From Xanthobacter autotrophicus Py2 (GTDB lineage: Bacteria; Pseudomonadota; Alphaproteobacteria; Rhizobiales; Xanthobacteraceae): a DNA stretch of 64,000 bases. The first letter of the stretch is position 1. Each line of letters begins with the position of its first letter. The translations under genes were made by a program, and so were the position numbers. Below the pieces are notes generated by a model. The model was not told the origin of the DNA and did no database searches. It saw only the letters and a list, made by a program, of their open reading frames with translations. The stretch lies in contig CP000781.1 in NCBI GenBank assembly GCA_000017645.1, positions 3,707,501 to 3,771,500 on the forward strand, in the 5' to 3' direction. This document shows positions 1 to 12,800 of the stretch, one piece after another.

Positions 1-46
1 TGCGGCGCCGGCGCGGAGGCAAAGTCAGACGGGGAAGACCCTCACC

Positions 47-1414
47 TCACCACGCATCCTTGCGGGTAGGGTCGAAGCGCTTCTTCAGGCCGGCCCAGCA
101 GTCCACATAATCGGCCTGGAGCTGCGGCACGCCGGCGGCATAGGCGGTGACGCGCTGGGCCACGCGGGTCTCGAACATGAAGGCCAGCGTATTCTCCAGC
201 TTCACCGGCTTCAGCTCGCCGGTGGAGGCGTGCTCGAAGGCCTGCTCGTCCGGCCCGTGGGGCAGCATGAGGTTGTGCAGGGAGAAGCCGCCGGGCTCGA
301 AGCCCTCGGGCTTGGCGTCGTAGACGCCGAAGATGAGCCCCATGAATTCGGACATGATGTTACGGTGGTACCACGGCGGGCGGAACGTATTCTCCGCCAC
401 CATCCAGCGCTCGGGGAAGATGACGAAATCGATGTTGGCCGTGCCCGGCGTGCCCGACGGCGAGGTGAGCACGGTGAAGATGGACGGGTCCGGATGGTCG
501 AACATCAGCGCGCCGACGGGCGAGAAGGTGCGCAGGTCATATTTGTACGGCGCGTAATTGCCGTGCCAGGCCACCACGTCGAGGGGCGACTGGCCGATGT
601 CGGTGACGAACAATTCGCCGCCCCACTTCACGAACAGCTGCGAGGGCTCCTCCCGGTCCTCGTAGGCGGCGACGGGGGTGAGGAAGTCGCGCGGGTTGGC
701 AAGGCAATTGGCGCCGATGGGGCCACGGTCCGGCAGGGTGAAGGTGGCGCCGTAATTCTCGCAGACATAGGCGCGGGCCGGCCCGTCGATCAGCTCCACC
801 TTGAAGATCACGCCGCGCGGGATCACGCAGATCTCGCCGGGCGCGATGTCGATGACGCCGAATTCGGTGCGGAAGCGCAGCGCCCCCTGCTGCGCCACCA
901 CCAGCAATTCGCCGTCCGCGTTGAAGAAATAGTCGTTTTCCATGGACGCCGTGACGAAGGCCATGTGGGCCGCCATGCCGCTCTGGCCATCGGCGTCCCC
1001 CGCCGTGGTCAGGGTGGCAAGGCCCGAAACGAAGGTGCGCTTGTCCTGCGGTAGCGGGAGCGCGCTCCAGCGGTACTGGCCGAGCGTCAACTCGCTCTCG
1101 TCGCGGGCCATGGGCGCGGTGCGGATCAGGCCCTTGTCCACGCGGCGGTAGCGACCGGAATGCTTCACCGTGGGCCGGATGCGGTAGAGCCAGGAGCGCT
1201 CGTTCACCGCCTGCGGCGCGGTGAAGGGCGAGCCGGAGAGCTGCTCGGCATAGAGCCCGTAATTGATCTTCTGCGGCGAGTTGCGGCCGATGGGCAAGGT
1301 GCCTTCCAGCGCCTCGGTCTCGAACGAATTGCCGAAGCCGGACATGTAGCCGGGCACGAGCGCGCTGTGGCGCACCGGCGCGCCCTGAAGGTGGGGGTGG
1401 GGCAGACTGTTCAT
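47..1414 (-). CDS. hmgA: homogentisate 1,2-dioxygenase
   Basis: This cytoplasmic non-haem iron enzyme opens the ring of homogentisate to maleylacetoacetate in tyrosine and phenylalanine breakdown. The 455-residue product has the usual family length. The N-terminal [22 protein letters not shown] region is typical, and the C-terminal cupin half has [14 protein letters not shown] followed by LMLPHGPD, which carry the His/Glu iron ligands of the family. It starts 56 bp from a divergent MarR-type gene, the usual arrangement for hmgA and its repressor. maiA and fahA are not in this window. Confidence 0.97.
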   Translation of the reverse strand: MNSLPHPHLQGAPVRHSALVPGYMSGFGNSFETEALEGTLPIGRNSPQKINYGLYAEQLSGSPFTAPQAVNERSWLYRIRPTVKHSGRYRRVDKGLIRTAPMARDESELTLGQYRWSALPLPQDKRTFVSGLATLTTAGDADGQSGMAAHMAFVTASMENDYFFNADGELLVVAQQGALRFRTEFGVIDIAPGEICVIPRGVIFKVELIDGPARAYVCENYGATFTLPDRGPIGANCLANPRDFLTPVAAYEDREEPSQLFVKWGGELFVTDIGQSPLDVVAWHGNYAPYKYDLRTFSPVGALMFDHPDPSIFTVLTSPSGTPGTANIDFVIFPERWMVAENTFRPPWYHRNIMSEFMGLIFGVYDAKPEGFEPGGFSLHNLMLPHGPDEQAFEHASTGELKPVKLENTLAFMFETRVAQRVTAYAAGVPQLQADYVDCWAGLKKRFDPTRKDAW

Positions 1415-1446
1415 GGCGAGCTCCCGAATTTGGTTGCGACCATGAC

Positions 1447-1462
1447 AGTTGAAAATGTAACT
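1447..1462. promoter_or_regulatory. candidate MarR operator between hmgA and marR
   Basis: The 56-bp gap between the divergent hmgA and marR starts contains AGTTGAAAATGTAACT, with inverted arms AGTT and AACT, within an AT-rich patch that stands out from the GC-rich surroundings. It ends 8 bp before the marR start codon. Its size and place suit a MarR dimer controlling both genes, but no binding data are available. Confidence 0.45.
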
Positions 1463-1470
1463 AACAAGCC

Positions 1471-1926
1471 ATGAGCACCCTCGACCTCGAACGTTTCCTC
1501 CCCTACCGGCTCAACCGCGTGGCCGCCGCGGTGTCGGAGCAGTTGCGGGAGGTTTATGGCCGCAAGTTCGGCCTCACCATCCCCGAATGGCGGGTGCTGG
1601 CGACGCTGGCCCAATTGCCCCGCAGCACGGCGCGGGAGGTGGGCCGCCATGCCCGGCTGCACAAGACCAAGGTGAGCCGGGCGGTGCAGGGGCTGGAGGA
1701 GCGGCGCTGGCTGTCGCGGGCGGAAAATCCGGCGGACCGGCGCGAGGAATTCCTGAGCCTCACCCCGTTGGGCACCACCACCTACCGCGCCATCGTGCCG
1801 GACATGAGCGCCTTCGAGGACCGCCTGCGCGCGGCGCTGGGGCCGGACGACATGGGGGCGGTGCTCCATGCGCTGGACCGGCTGGAACAGGTGCTGGGGT
1901 TGGAGGCTCCACGGCAGCAGGACTGA
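1471..1926 (+). CDS. MarR-family transcriptional regulator (probable hmgA repressor)
   Basis: This 151-residue protein has the MarR winged-helix core. [14 protein letters not shown] leads into the recognition helix ([15 protein letters not shown]), and the wing carries [16 protein letters not shown]. The length is normal for the family. Its divergent position next to hmgA suggests an HmgR-like repressor that responds to an aromatic intermediate such as homogentisate. The ligand is inferred from gene position only. Confidence 0.85.
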   Translation: MSTLDLERFLPYRLNRVAAAVSEQLREVYGRKFGLTIPEWRVLATLAQLPRSTAREVGRHARLHKTKVSRAVQGLEERRWLSRAENPADRREEFLSLTPLGTTTYRAIVPDMSAFEDRLRAALGPDDMGAVLHALDRLEQVLGLEAPRQQD

Positions 1927-2077
1927 TGCCAAAGGCCCGTGAGCTTGGCTCAAGGGCCTTTGGTCAGCCCCCGCGGCGCTTGAGCGTGACCCTCTTGGCA
2001 CCGGTCAAAGACCGGGGCCGATGGCATGTGCGGGAAGGGGGCGGAGCAGACCCGCCTCCCGTGCAGGCCGTCCGGTG

Positions 2078-2818
2078 TCACAGCTCCTGCGCGGTCGGGC
2101 GGAACAGGATCTCGTTGATGTCCACCTCCTCGGGCTGGCTGATGGCGAAGGCCACCACCCGGGCGAAGCTGTCGGCCGGGATGGCATAGGCGGCGTAGAA
2201 ATCGGCGATGGCCTTGGCCGTGTCCGGCTCGGTCACGCTCTGCGGCAGCTCGCTCTCCACCGCGCCGGGCGAGATGATGGTGGTGCGGATGTTGAAGGGC
2301 TTCACCTCCTGGCGCAGCCCTTCGGAGAGCAAGCGCACGGCGGCCTTGGTGGCGGCATAGACGGAGCTGCCCGGACGCACCTTGTGTCCCGCCACCGACG
2401 AGACGTTGATGATGTGGCCGCCCTTCTGCGCCTTCATGTGGGGCAGGGCGGCGGCGATGCCGTAGAGCACGCCCTTGATGTTCACGTCGATCATCCGGTC
2501 CCACTCGTCCACCCGGCCGCGTTCGAGCAGCGATTGCGGCATCAGGCCGGCATTGTTGAGCAGCACGTCGATGCGCCCGTGCGCCGCCACCGCCGCGTCC
2601 ACCAGGTGCTTGACCTGCGCCGGGTCGGTGACGTCGGTCTCGACGGCGGCAGCCGCACCGAGATCGAGTTCCGTGGCCAGTGCCTGGAGGCGGTCGAGCC
2701 GGCGCGCGCCGAGCACGAGTTTCGCCCCCGCGGCGGCAAGATGCCGGGCGGTCGCCGCGCCGAGGCCGCTACTGGCGCCGGTGATGACGACGACCTTGCC
2801 TGCGATGTTGTCGGACAT
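2078..2818 (-). CDS. SDR-family NAD(P)-dependent oxidoreductase
   Basis: This is a classical short-chain dehydrogenase of 246 residues. It has the TGASSGLG cofactor loop near residue 14, an NNAG-type motif near residue 90, a catalytic Ser in NVSSVAG, and the YAATK Tyr/Lys pair. Known relatives reduce or oxidise small carbonyl and alcohol substrates. The substrate cannot be read from the sequence. It lies just downstream of an aldo/keto reductase on the same strand (about 60 bp apart), so the two may be co-transcribed. Confidence 0.9.
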   Translation of the reverse strand: MSDNIAGKVVVITGASSGLGAATARHLAAAGAKLVLGARRLDRLQALATELDLGAAAAVETDVTDPAQVKHLVDAAVAAHGRIDVLLNNAGLMPQSLLERGRVDEWDRMIDVNIKGVLYGIAAALPHMKAQKGGHIINVSSVAGHKVRPGSSVYAATKAAVRLLSEGLRQEVKPFNIRTTIISPGAVESELPQSVTEPDTAKAIADFYAAYAIPADSFARVVAFAISQPEEVDINEILFRPTAQEL

Positions 2819-2878
2819 GCTGGTGTTCTCCGGTTTTTGTTGGGACCCGCGCGCAATGCGTCCGACGGGTCGGGCCGC

Positions 2879-4923
<2,045 letters not shown>

Positions 4924-4940
4924 CGCCGGCCGCAGGGGCG

Positions 4941-7190
4941 TCACTCCAGTCGCACGCGCAGCAGCCGCAAAGCGTTCAGGGTCACCAGCACGGTGGCGCC
5001 GGTGTCGGCGAGGATCGCCGGCCACAGGCCGGTGATGCCGGCGATGGTGGTGACCAGGAACACCGCCTTCAGCCCAAGGGACATGGCGATGTTCTGGTGG
5101 ATGTTGCCCATGGTGCGCCGGGACAGGGCGATCATGGAGGCAACGTCCTTCACCCGGCCGTGGAGGGCTGCGGCATCCGCTGTCTCCAGCGCCACGTCGG
5201 TGCCGCCGCCCATGGCGATGCCGATGTCGGCGGCGGCCAGCGCCGGGGCGTCGTTGATGCCATCGCCCACCTTGGCCACCACCGCGCCCTCGCGCTGCAG
5301 CTCGCCGACGATGCGCAGCTTGTCCTGCGGCAGCAGCTCGGCCCGCACCTCGATGCCCAGCTGGCGGCCGATGGCCTCCGCCGTGCGCCGGTTGTCGCCG
5401 GTGAGCATCACCGTGCGGATGCCCTCCCGCTTTAGGGCGGCAAGGCCCTCGGCGGCGTCCGGGCGGGGCTCGTCGCGCATGGCGATGGCCCCGGCGATGG
5501 CGCCGTCCGCCACCAGCAGGGACACGGTCTTGCCGGCGTCATTCAGCGCCGCGATCTGGTCGGCCTGCACCACCGTCAAAGGCGCGCGCGCGGCGGCGGC
5601 CGGGGGCGAGCCGAGGAACACCTCGCGCCCCTCCACCAGCGCCGACACGCCCTCGCCGCCCAGCGCCTGCGCGGCTTCTGCCGGGGGGATGGGGATGGCA
5701 TCCGCCGCCGCGCGGTCCAGGATGGCCTTGGCGAGGGGGTGGCTCGAACCGGTCTCCAGCGCCGCCGCGAGGCGCAGCACCTCGGCCTGCGGCTGGGCGA
5801 AGCCGATCACGTCCGTCACCTGCGGCTTTCCGGCGGTGAGGGTGCCGGTCTTGTCGAAGCAGACGGTGGTGATCTTGCCGGCGGTCTCCAGCACGGCGCC
5901 GCCCTTCAGCAGCAGCCCGCGCCGGGCCCCGGCGGAGAGGCCGGCGGCGATGGCGGCCGGGGTGGAGATCACCAGCGCGCAGGGGCAGCCGATGAGCAGG
6001 ATGGCGAGGCCCTTGTAGATCCACGCATCCCACGCCCCGCCGAACAGCAGCGGCGGGATTACCGCCACCAGCGCCGCCACCGCCACCACGCCGGGCGTGT
6101 AATAGCGCGAGAAACGATCGATGAGCCGCTCGGTGGGCGCGCGCTTTTCCTGCGCCTCCTCCACCAGCTTCACCACCCGGGCGATGGTGTTGTCCTCGGC
6201 GGTGGCGGTGACGCGCACCCGCAGCGCCGCCTCCCCGTTCACCGTGCCGGCGAAGACGGTAGCCTCAGGCCCCTTGCGCACCGGCACGCTTTCGCCGGTC
6301 ACCGGGCTCTCGTCGATGCCGCTCTCGCCGGCGACGATGAGGCCGTCCGCCGAAATCCGGTCGCCGGGCCGCACCAGGATCACCTCGCCCACCTTGAGGC
6401 TGGCGGCGGGCACCTCGATGGTGGCGCCGTTGCGCTCCACCAGCGCGGTCTTGGGCACCAGTGCGGTGAGCGCGCGGATGCTGGCGCGCGCGCGGCCGGC
6501 GGCGACGCCTTCCAGCAATTCGCCTACCAGGAACAGGAACACCACCGCTGCCGCCTCCTCGGCGGCGCCGATGATGACGGCGCCCGCCGCCGCGATGGTC
6601 ATCAGCATCTCGATGGTGAAGGGCATGCCGTTGGCCGCCGCCGCGACGGCGCGGCGGGCGATGGGCACGAGGCCCACCAGCATGGCGGCGAGGTACAGCC
6701 AGGATTGCACCGCCGGGACGAAGGTGCCGACGCCGAAGGCCGCCACCAGAGCGAGGCCGCTCAGGAGGGTGAGGCGCGCCTTGCCGGTGGACCACCAGCG
6801 GCCCTCGGCGGCAGGCGCCGCACCATGGTCGTGCCCGCCGACTTCTGCGTGGTCGTGGCCAGAGTGGTCATGGTCGGAGTGGTCGTGAGCCGCGTGGTCG
6901 TGGCCGGCGTGATCGTGTCCCGCACAGCTCTCTCCATGGTCGTGCGCCTTGCGCTGCCCGCCGCCGGATGCGAGCGGGGCGAGGGCGTAGCCCATGGGCG
7001 ACAGGCGCCCGGCGAGGGGGGCGAGGTCGGCATCCGGGGCGTGGCGGATCACCAGAGTGCCGGCCGCCACCGAGACCTCCGCTTCCGCGACGCCGGCGAT
7101 GCGCAGCGTGGTGCCCTCGATCTTCGCCGCGCACGAGGCGCAGTCCATCCCGGTCACGCGGAACCGGCTTTGAACGAGGGGAGCGGTCAT
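4941..7190 (-). CDS. heavy-metal-exporting P1B-type ATPase (Zn/Cd/Pb class)
   Basis: This inner-membrane pump exports divalent soft metals using ATP. It has an N-terminal heavy-metal domain (GMDCASCAAKIEG), then a His/Asp-rich linker around residues 85-130, the transmembrane CPC motif (GCPCALVIS), the phosphorylation motif DKTGTLT, GDGINDAPAL, and a C-terminal ADTGATV helix typical of the ZntA/CadA subclass. The start at 7190 (MTAPLVQ, 749 residues) has GAAAGG upstream. A further in-frame ATG at 7220 abuts the predicted -10 element and is unlikely. The divergent MerR gene is its probable regulator. Confidence 0.95.
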   Translation of the reverse strand: MTAPLVQSRFRVTGMDCASCAAKIEGTTLRIAGVAEAEVSVAAGTLVIRHAPDADLAPLAGRLSPMGYALAPLASGGGQRKAHDHGESCAGHDHAGHDHAAHDHSDHDHSGHDHAEVGGHDHGAAPAAEGRWWSTGKARLTLLSGLALVAAFGVGTFVPAVQSWLYLAAMLVGLVPIARRAVAAAANGMPFTIEMLMTIAAAGAVIIGAAEEAAAVVFLFLVGELLEGVAAGRARASIRALTALVPKTALVERNGATIEVPAASLKVGEVILVRPGDRISADGLIVAGESGIDESPVTGESVPVRKGPEATVFAGTVNGEAALRVRVTATAEDNTIARVVKLVEEAQEKRAPTERLIDRFSRYYTPGVVAVAALVAVIPPLLFGGAWDAWIYKGLAILLIGCPCALVISTPAAIAAGLSAGARRGLLLKGGAVLETAGKITTVCFDKTGTLTAGKPQVTDVIGFAQPQAEVLRLAAALETGSSHPLAKAILDRAAADAIPIPPAEAAQALGGEGVSALVEGREVFLGSPPAAAARAPLTVVQADQIAALNDAGKTVSLLVADGAIAGAIAMRDEPRPDAAEGLAALKREGIRTVMLTGDNRRTAEAIGRQLGIEVRAELLPQDKLRIVGELQREGAVVAKVGDGINDAPALAAADIGIAMGGGTDVALETADAAALHGRVKDVASMIALSRRTMGNIHQNIAMSLGLKAVFLVTTIAGITGLWPAILADTGATVLVTLNALRLLRVRLE

Positions 7191-7220
7191 GATGCGGCCT
7201 TTCTTTGCGTCAGCCTGCAT

Positions 7221-7250
7221 AACCTAGATACTCTAGTCACTAGAGGAGCA
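7221..7250. promoter_or_regulatory. MerR-type promoter/operator for the metal ATPase
   Basis: A perfect dyad CTCTAGT-C-ACTAGAG (7231-7245) lies between the divergent ATPase and merR genes. Read on the minus strand it sits between TTGCTC (-35) and TAGGTT (-10) with a 19-bp spacer. That over-long spacer is the hallmark of MerR-controlled promoters, which the regulator untwists when metal binds. The right edge overlaps the merR ribosome-binding site (AGAGGAG). Confidence 0.8.
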
Positions 7251-7257
7251 AGCCCCG

Positions 7258-7731
7258 ATGTCCGGTCCATCATCCGAAAATTCTCCCGACCTCCTGCCCA
7301 TCGGCGCGGCGGCGCGTGCCAGCGGGGTGAAGGTGCCCACCATCCGCTTCTATGAAGAGATCGGCCTGATGCCCGCGCTGCCGCGCACCGAGGGCAACCG
7401 CCGGCTCTACGACGCCACCCACCTGCGGCGGCTCGCCTTCATCCGCCATGCGCGCGAGCTGGGTTTCGAGATCGAGGCCATCCGCACCCTGCTGACGCTG
7501 CAGGACCGGCCCGCGCAGTCGTGCGCGGCGGCGGACGAGATTGCCAGCGCGCGGCTCATCGACGTGCGCAGCCGCATCGCCGCTCTCAAGGCGCTGGAAG
7601 CAGAACTTCAGCGCATGGTGGACGGCTGCGCCCATGGCCACGTGGCGCAATGCAGGGTGATCGAAACGCTTTCCGATCATGGACAATGTCAATTTCATCA
7701 CAGCCACTCCGAAAAGCTTGAGAGCATCTGA
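7258..7731 (+). CDS. MerR-family metal-responsive regulator (ZntR/CadR/PbrR-like)
   Basis: This 157-residue regulator has the MerR winged helix (TIRFYEEIGLMP, then NRRLYDATHLRRL), a long dimerisation helix, and conserved metal-site cysteines: one in QSCAAADE and two in the C-terminal loop (GCAHGHVAQC). The tail is rich in His and Cys, as in CadR-like proteins. It probably senses Zn, Cd or Pb and activates the divergent ATPase. The exact metal cannot be decided from sequence. Confidence 0.9.
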   Translation: MSGPSSENSPDLLPIGAAARASGVKVPTIRFYEEIGLMPALPRTEGNRRLYDATHLRRLAFIRHARELGFEIEAIRTLLTLQDRPAQSCAAADEIASARLIDVRSRIAALKALEAELQRMVDGCAHGHVAQCRVIETLSDHGQCQFHHSHSEKLESI

Positions 7732-7758
7732 AATTCGAGCGTTCTATCAAGCTTTTCG
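7710..7758. repeat. inverted repeat spanning the merR stop codon
   Basis: CGAAAAGCTTGA (7710-7721) is repeated as a perfect 12-bp inverted copy at 7747-7758, with a 25-nt AT-rich loop that contains the merR stop codon. It can form a stable stem-loop. No long T-run follows. It may act as a 3' stabiliser or terminator, or be a small interspersed element. Confidence 0.6.
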
Positions 7759-7942
7759 AACCAGATGACGCAGAAGTTGCTGAAGAGGTGACGCGTCGCT
7801 GTTTCCGGACGGCTCGCATCATTTATGGCCCATGCTTCATGCGCGGGCGAAAATCCTCTTGTCGATCACCGGTCCGGTGTTCCGCCGCGCCGTGTCCCGC
7901 GCCGTGGCTCGTGGCCGGCCGGTTGGCGTGCGGCGGATGCGC

Positions 7943-8968
7943 CTAGACCTCCTTGCTGTCGGGTGCCGGCGGGCGGACCGGCTGGCGGCTGCCGCGCTTG
8001 GCTTCGTACATGGCCCGGTCCGCCGCCTGGAGCAGCGCGCGCGGGGTGCGCCCGGCCTGCGGGTAGAGCGCGATGCCGACGCTGACGCTGATCTTCAGCT
8101 CGGGATCGCCATCGGCACCATAGGGCGCGCCCACATGGTCGATGATCCGTTCCGCAACCGGCCGGACCTCATCCGCCGTGCGGGCGGATGCCAGGATGAC
8201 GGCGAACTCGTCGCCGCCGAGCCGCGCCAGCGTGTCGTCCTCGCGCAGGCAGGCCCGCAGCCGCTCGGCCACGTTCTGCAACAGGCCGTCGCCGGTGTCG
8301 TGCCCGTGGGTGTCGTTGATGGCCTTGAACCCGTCGAGATCGAGATAGAGCACGGCGAACGGCTCGCCCTGCTCGACCGCGGCGGCGAGGCGCCGCTCGA
8401 AGCGCCGCCGGTTGGGCAGCGCGGTGAGCACGTCGTGCTCCGCGAGGTTGGCGATCCGCTCCTGCGCCCGCACGCGCTCGGCAATCTCGCTCTGCAGCTT
8501 CAGATTGGCCTCGGCCAGCTGCCGGGTGCGCTCCTGCACCCGGCGCTCCAGTTCCTCGTTGGCGCGCCGCAGCTCTTCCGTGGCGACCTTGCGCTCGGTG
8601 ATATCGATGAACAGCGCCACCACCCCCACCTTGCGGGCGGGCTCGGCCTCGGTGCGATGCGACCACAGGGTCGAGGTGATCATGTTGAGCCAGGCGAGCT
8701 GGCCGTCGCGATAATAGGCGATGTCGCGGCTGTGGCTGGTGCCGGCGTCGTAGACCGCGTCGAGCAACGCCTGCGCGAAATCGTCGTTGGCCGGATCGTC
8801 GAACAGCATGGTCGCGAACGGCTGCTCGCCGGCCCGCGCCGGCGACAGGCCGAGCATGCGCTCCGCCGCCGGATTGAACGCCCGCACGTGCCCCCGCCGG
8901 TCGAGGGCGAGCGCCCCGCCCTGCATGAACTCAAGGATGCGGGTGAAAAGGATGTCGGGTTCAACCAT
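7943..8968 (-). CDS. PAS-GGDEF diguanylate cyclase
   Basis: This 341-residue signalling protein probably makes cyclic di-GMP. A PAS sensor domain (about residues 10-130) is followed by a coiled coil (about 130-170) and a GGDEF domain. The active-site motif is intact (RLGGDEFAVI), and an RxxD inhibitory site lies five residues before it, so product feedback inhibition is likely. There are no membrane segments or signal peptide, so it is probably cytoplasmic. The start MVEPDILF at 8968 begins the PAS domain; the frame is open further upstream but only as antisense to the thioredoxin region. Confidence 0.9.
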   Translation of the reverse strand: MVEPDILFTRILEFMQGGALALDRRGHVRAFNPAAERMLGLSPARAGEQPFATMLFDDPANDDFAQALLDAVYDAGTSHSRDIAYYRDGQLAWLNMITSTLWSHRTEAEPARKVGVVALFIDITERKVATEELRRANEELERRVQERTRQLAEANLKLQSEIAERVRAQERIANLAEHDVLTALPNRRRFERRLAAAVEQGEPFAVLYLDLDGFKAINDTHGHDTGDGLLQNVAERLRACLREDDTLARLGGDEFAVILASARTADEVRPVAERIIDHVGAPYGADGDPELKISVSVGIALYPQAGRTPRALLQAADRAMYEAKRGSRQPVRPPAPDSKEV

Positions 8969-9126
8969 GTCACAACTCGGGCGGAGCGGCAGGATATTGG
9001 CAACGCCGGAAATGGCAACACGAGAGCTGCCGGGATCCGATTGGCCGCCATTCATCGCCCACGGCGCCGCTGACCGCGCGACGCTCATGCGCCCGCGCCA
9101 GTCTACCCCGTCTTCCTGCCCCAGGG

Positions 9127-9630
9127 TCAGGGCGTTTCCGGCGCGGGCTCCGGCGCTGCGGTCTCCTTCTCCTCGGTCTGGGACAGGGCGTCGTAGAGCC
9201 AGCGGCGCAGATCGCCGGCGAACATGGCGCCGGCCACGCGGGCGACCTCCCGGTGGGCATGGATGAAGCTGAGGGTGGGGATGGAGCTGATCCGGAAATA
9301 GGAAGCGAGCTCCCGCTCGGCGTCGGTGTCCACCTTGGCGAAGCGGATATGGGGCTCGAACTCGGCGGCCAGCGCCTCGAACACCGGAGCCATGGACTTG
9401 CACGGCCCGCACCAGTCGGCCCAGAAGTCGATCACCAGCGGCACGTCGCTCTGGCCGGTGTGGGCATCGAAGCGCGCGGCGGTCAGGGCCATGGGCCGGC
9501 CGGTGAAAAGCGGTCCCCCGCAGGCGGTGCAGCGGGCGGCCTTGGCGTCCTCGCCGGCGGCAAGGGTGGTGAGGGCATCGCAGGTCGGGCAGGCGATGGT
9601 GCGGCCGGGGCGGGGCGTGGGCTGTGTCAT
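9127..9630 (-). CDS. trxC: thioredoxin 2 with N-terminal zinc ribbon
   Basis: This 167-residue cytoplasmic disulfide reductase has two CxxC pairs at the N-terminus (CPTC, CTAC) that form the zinc ribbon of thioredoxin 2. The thioredoxin fold follows, with the canonical WCGPC active site and cis-Pro in SSIPTL. The C-terminus has a short Glu/Pro-rich tail beyond the fold. The start at 9630 places the first CxxC near residue 15, as in TrxC. Upstream in-frame codons lack family similarity. Confidence 0.93.
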   Translation of the reverse strand: MTQPTPRPGRTIACPTCDALTTLAAGEDAKAARCTACGGPLFTGRPMALTAARFDAHTGQSDVPLVIDFWADWCGPCKSMAPVFEALAAEFEPHIRFAKVDTDAERELASYFRISSIPTLSFIHAHREVARVAGAMFAGDLRRWLYDALSQTEEKETAAPEPAPETP

Positions 9631-9828
9631 GGTTCCAGCTCGGCTTGTCTCGTGTGAGATCCATGCCGCGCGTAGCAAGAACGGGACCGCGCGACGCGAT
9701 CGGAGCCCCGCACGCCACCGTGAAGCGCGGATCGCCTCCCATCGCCCCGATCGCACGGCGCATCATTGCATCCGCGGCCGCAAGTGCTGCTATGGTCGCA
9801 CAAAATACAAATGCGGCGGGGGAAGCTC

Positions 9829-12800
9829 ATGGGAACCGTCAACGGCCTACGCCGGCATTCGCGCTGGCTTCTCCTCGCCTTCGGTATCATCGGCGCCGCC
9901 GCCCAAGCCCAGGCCCAAACGCCGTCGCGAATGCCGGCGCCGGTCCGCGCCGCCCCCGCCTTCCGCGAGCCGGTGACCCTCGCCAGCAAAGACGGCGTGC
10001 TCGAAGTGCGGCTCACCGCGCACCAGGGCGCCGCCCGGCTCGACACCTCGGCCGTCCCGGTGAAGAACGCGCTGCTGTTCGGCTACACGCTGGTGCAGGG
10101 CACGGCCTCCGACGGTGTCGCCGCGGCGCGCGATGTCTATCCCGCCCCCACCTTGCAGGTGGCGCCGGGCGAGACCCTGGTCATCCATCTGGAGAATGGT
10201 CTCAAGGACCTGACCGTCCGCGATTTCTACGATCCCAACTATGCCGCGCGGGGCGCCGCCGTGCCGCTCGATCCCGCGCCGCTGTCGGAATCGCCCATCA
10301 ACTTGCATACCCACGGCCTGCATGTGAGCCCGAGGGGCAATTCGGACAATGTGCTGCTGCATATGCCGGCGGGCACCGCCAACACCTATGTCTACCGCAT
10401 CCCGGCCGACCATCCGCAGGGGGCCTACTGGTACCACCCGCATTTGCACACCCTCACCGCCGCCCATGTCTATTTCGGCCTGGCGGGCCTGCTCACCATC
10501 GGGCGGGCGGACGGCAATTTGCCGGCGGTGACGCAGCAGGCCATCCCCATCCGCAACATGGCGCTGCAATATAATTTCGTGTTCGATCGCCAGGGGCCTG
10601 CGCCGCAGTTCAACAATGCCAACTGGCCACAATTCGTCAGCACGCTGGAGCCGCCCGCCCCCGGCGCGCTCGCCGCCGGCACCTATCGCCCGGTGCTGGC
10701 GCCGGTGAACTTCACGCAGGCGCGGCCCGGCACGCAGTTCGCCACCGTGTGGTACGCCGGGCCCTTGTCCATCAACAACATGCGCGGGCGCTTCCAGTTC
10801 ATCCCGAACAGCCTGCAGAGCTTCACCGCCGCCGCCGGCAGCGCGGGCAACGTGCCCGCCGACCCGGCCCAGCCCGACCATCTGCGCGACGTGCAGTTCA
10901 CCGTGAACGGGCAGTTCCAGCCGATGCTCCGCAGCAAGCCGGGGCAGACCGAGATCTGGGTGCTCTCCAACATCTCCGACATCGCGTACATGAAACTCCG
11001 CCTCACCGAGACGGCGACCGGCCGCCACCCGAAGATCGCCATCCTCGGGCAGGACGGCAATCCGAGCCCGGTGGTGCGTTATCCGACCGACGAGGACGGC
11101 ACGCGCCTCCTCATTCCGCCGGCATCGCGCTTCGCCATCGCCGTGACCATGCCGGAGACCGGCGACCTGGTGCTGGAGATGCCGCCGCTGGGCGGTGGCG
11201 CGCGGACCCAGAACGCACCCGGCATCCTCTACACGGCCAACGGCACCGAAAACCCGCCCGCCGTGCTCGGCACCCTCAGCGTGGCGCCTTCGGCGGTGAG
11301 CTATTTCGACGGCTTCTTCTTCTTCCCCACCCAGGTGCTGGCGCGGGCGGTGCCGGACGGGGGCCAGCTCACCACGAAGGACACCACGAAAGGCACCACG
11401 ACGGTGTTCCGGGAGGGCGAGCCACTGGTGGCCGGCGCCCCGTTCGACGACCTCTCCAGGCTGACGCCGGATCTGACCCGCCGCATCCTCATCAATGGCG
11501 GGTTCCTCAATGATCTCGCCAGCACCGACGATCCGAAGACCTTCATCTATGCCTTCGACAGCGGCGCCTTCCCCAATGTGCCGCTGATCCAGCCGCGCCT
11601 CGGCTCGGTGGAGGAATGGGCCTTCAGCAACATCAACAACGACGAGCATCCCATCCACGTCCATGTGAACGACTTCCAGCTCGTCGCCATGTCCGATCCC
11701 ACCGTGGATCTGACCCTCGGGCCGCTGATGCAGGGCCTCGACAACGTCAACGTGCCGGCGCCGAACCTCGGCCCGGAGGAGAGCGTGATCCAGCCCGGCA
11801 CCCTCTCCATCCGCACCCGCTTCCTGGATTATGCCGGCCTGTTCGTGATGCACTGCCACCGCCTCAACCATGAGGATAACGGCCTGATGGCGCTGGTGAA
11901 TATCATTCCCGCCGTCTCCACCTACGCGGTCGCCATTCCCGGCGGGCCGGGGCGGGCGGCCAGCGTCCGCGTGTTCGACAACAACGGCGACCGCCTTCTC
12001 GCCACCGTCACGCCCTTTCCCGGCTTCGAGGGCACGGTGAATGTCGCCATGGGCGATGTGGATGGCGACGGCGTCTACGACCTGGTGGTGGGCGCCGGAG
12101 CCGGCCGCGCGCCGGAGGTCGCCGTGTTCTCCGGAGGGGCGGGCAAGGGCGGCGCGGGGCAGGGCGCGGCACCGTTCACCAGGGAACTGGCCCGGTTCCG
12201 GGCGTTCGATGCGGGCGCCACGGGCGGCGTCAGCGTCGCCGTGGCCCAGATCGACGGCACGACGGCCGACAACATCATCGCCGGTTCGGGGCCGGGTGTG
12301 CGCAGCGAAGTGAAGGTGTTCCGCTCCACCCTGCTGCCGCTGGGCTGGGCGCCGGCGCTGTTCTCCTCCTTCAGCCCCTACGGCGACGACCGCTCCGGCG
12401 TCACCCTCGGCACCGGCTTCGTGGATTTCGCCACCGGCCGGCAGAGCATCGTGACCGCGCCCGGTCCCGGCGCGCCGGCGCGAGTGAAGGTGTTCGCCTT
12501 CCCGCTCCTGTCGCCCATCGGCGCCGCGACGCCGGTGGCCCTGTCACCGCCCGCGCCCGCACCGGCGACGCCGATCCCGGCCGCCCTCGCGCCCTTTGGC
12601 GATATCTGCCGGGGTAATGTGGACCGGTTCGAGCCGGTGATCTCGGCCGAGTTCTCACCCTTCGGCGACGACTACAAGGGCGGGGTCTCGCTCGCCACCG
12701 GCTGGCTGGCCGGGGTGCTGGGCGGCGCCGAGCGGATCGTGGTGGGCCAGCTCGACGGCGGCACGGTGAAGGTGTTTTCCAGCGGCTCGGCGCTGGATGG

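Noticed and set aside
6820..6950. Tandem short repeats that look like a CRISPR or satellite
   Set aside because: The units are about 12-15 bp, in frame, and encode the His/Asp-rich linker of the metal ATPase. There are no spacers.
8969..9766. Extension of the diguanylate cyclase frame upstream through the thioredoxin region
   Set aside because: The extra 266 residues are antisense-free but out of frame with the trxC gene on the same strand, which has a clear WCGPC site. The PAS domain starts at 8968.
9847..11871. Long antisense frame over the multicopper oxidase
   Set aside because: The oxidase has four intact copper motifs and a signal peptide, and the antisense product has no family features.
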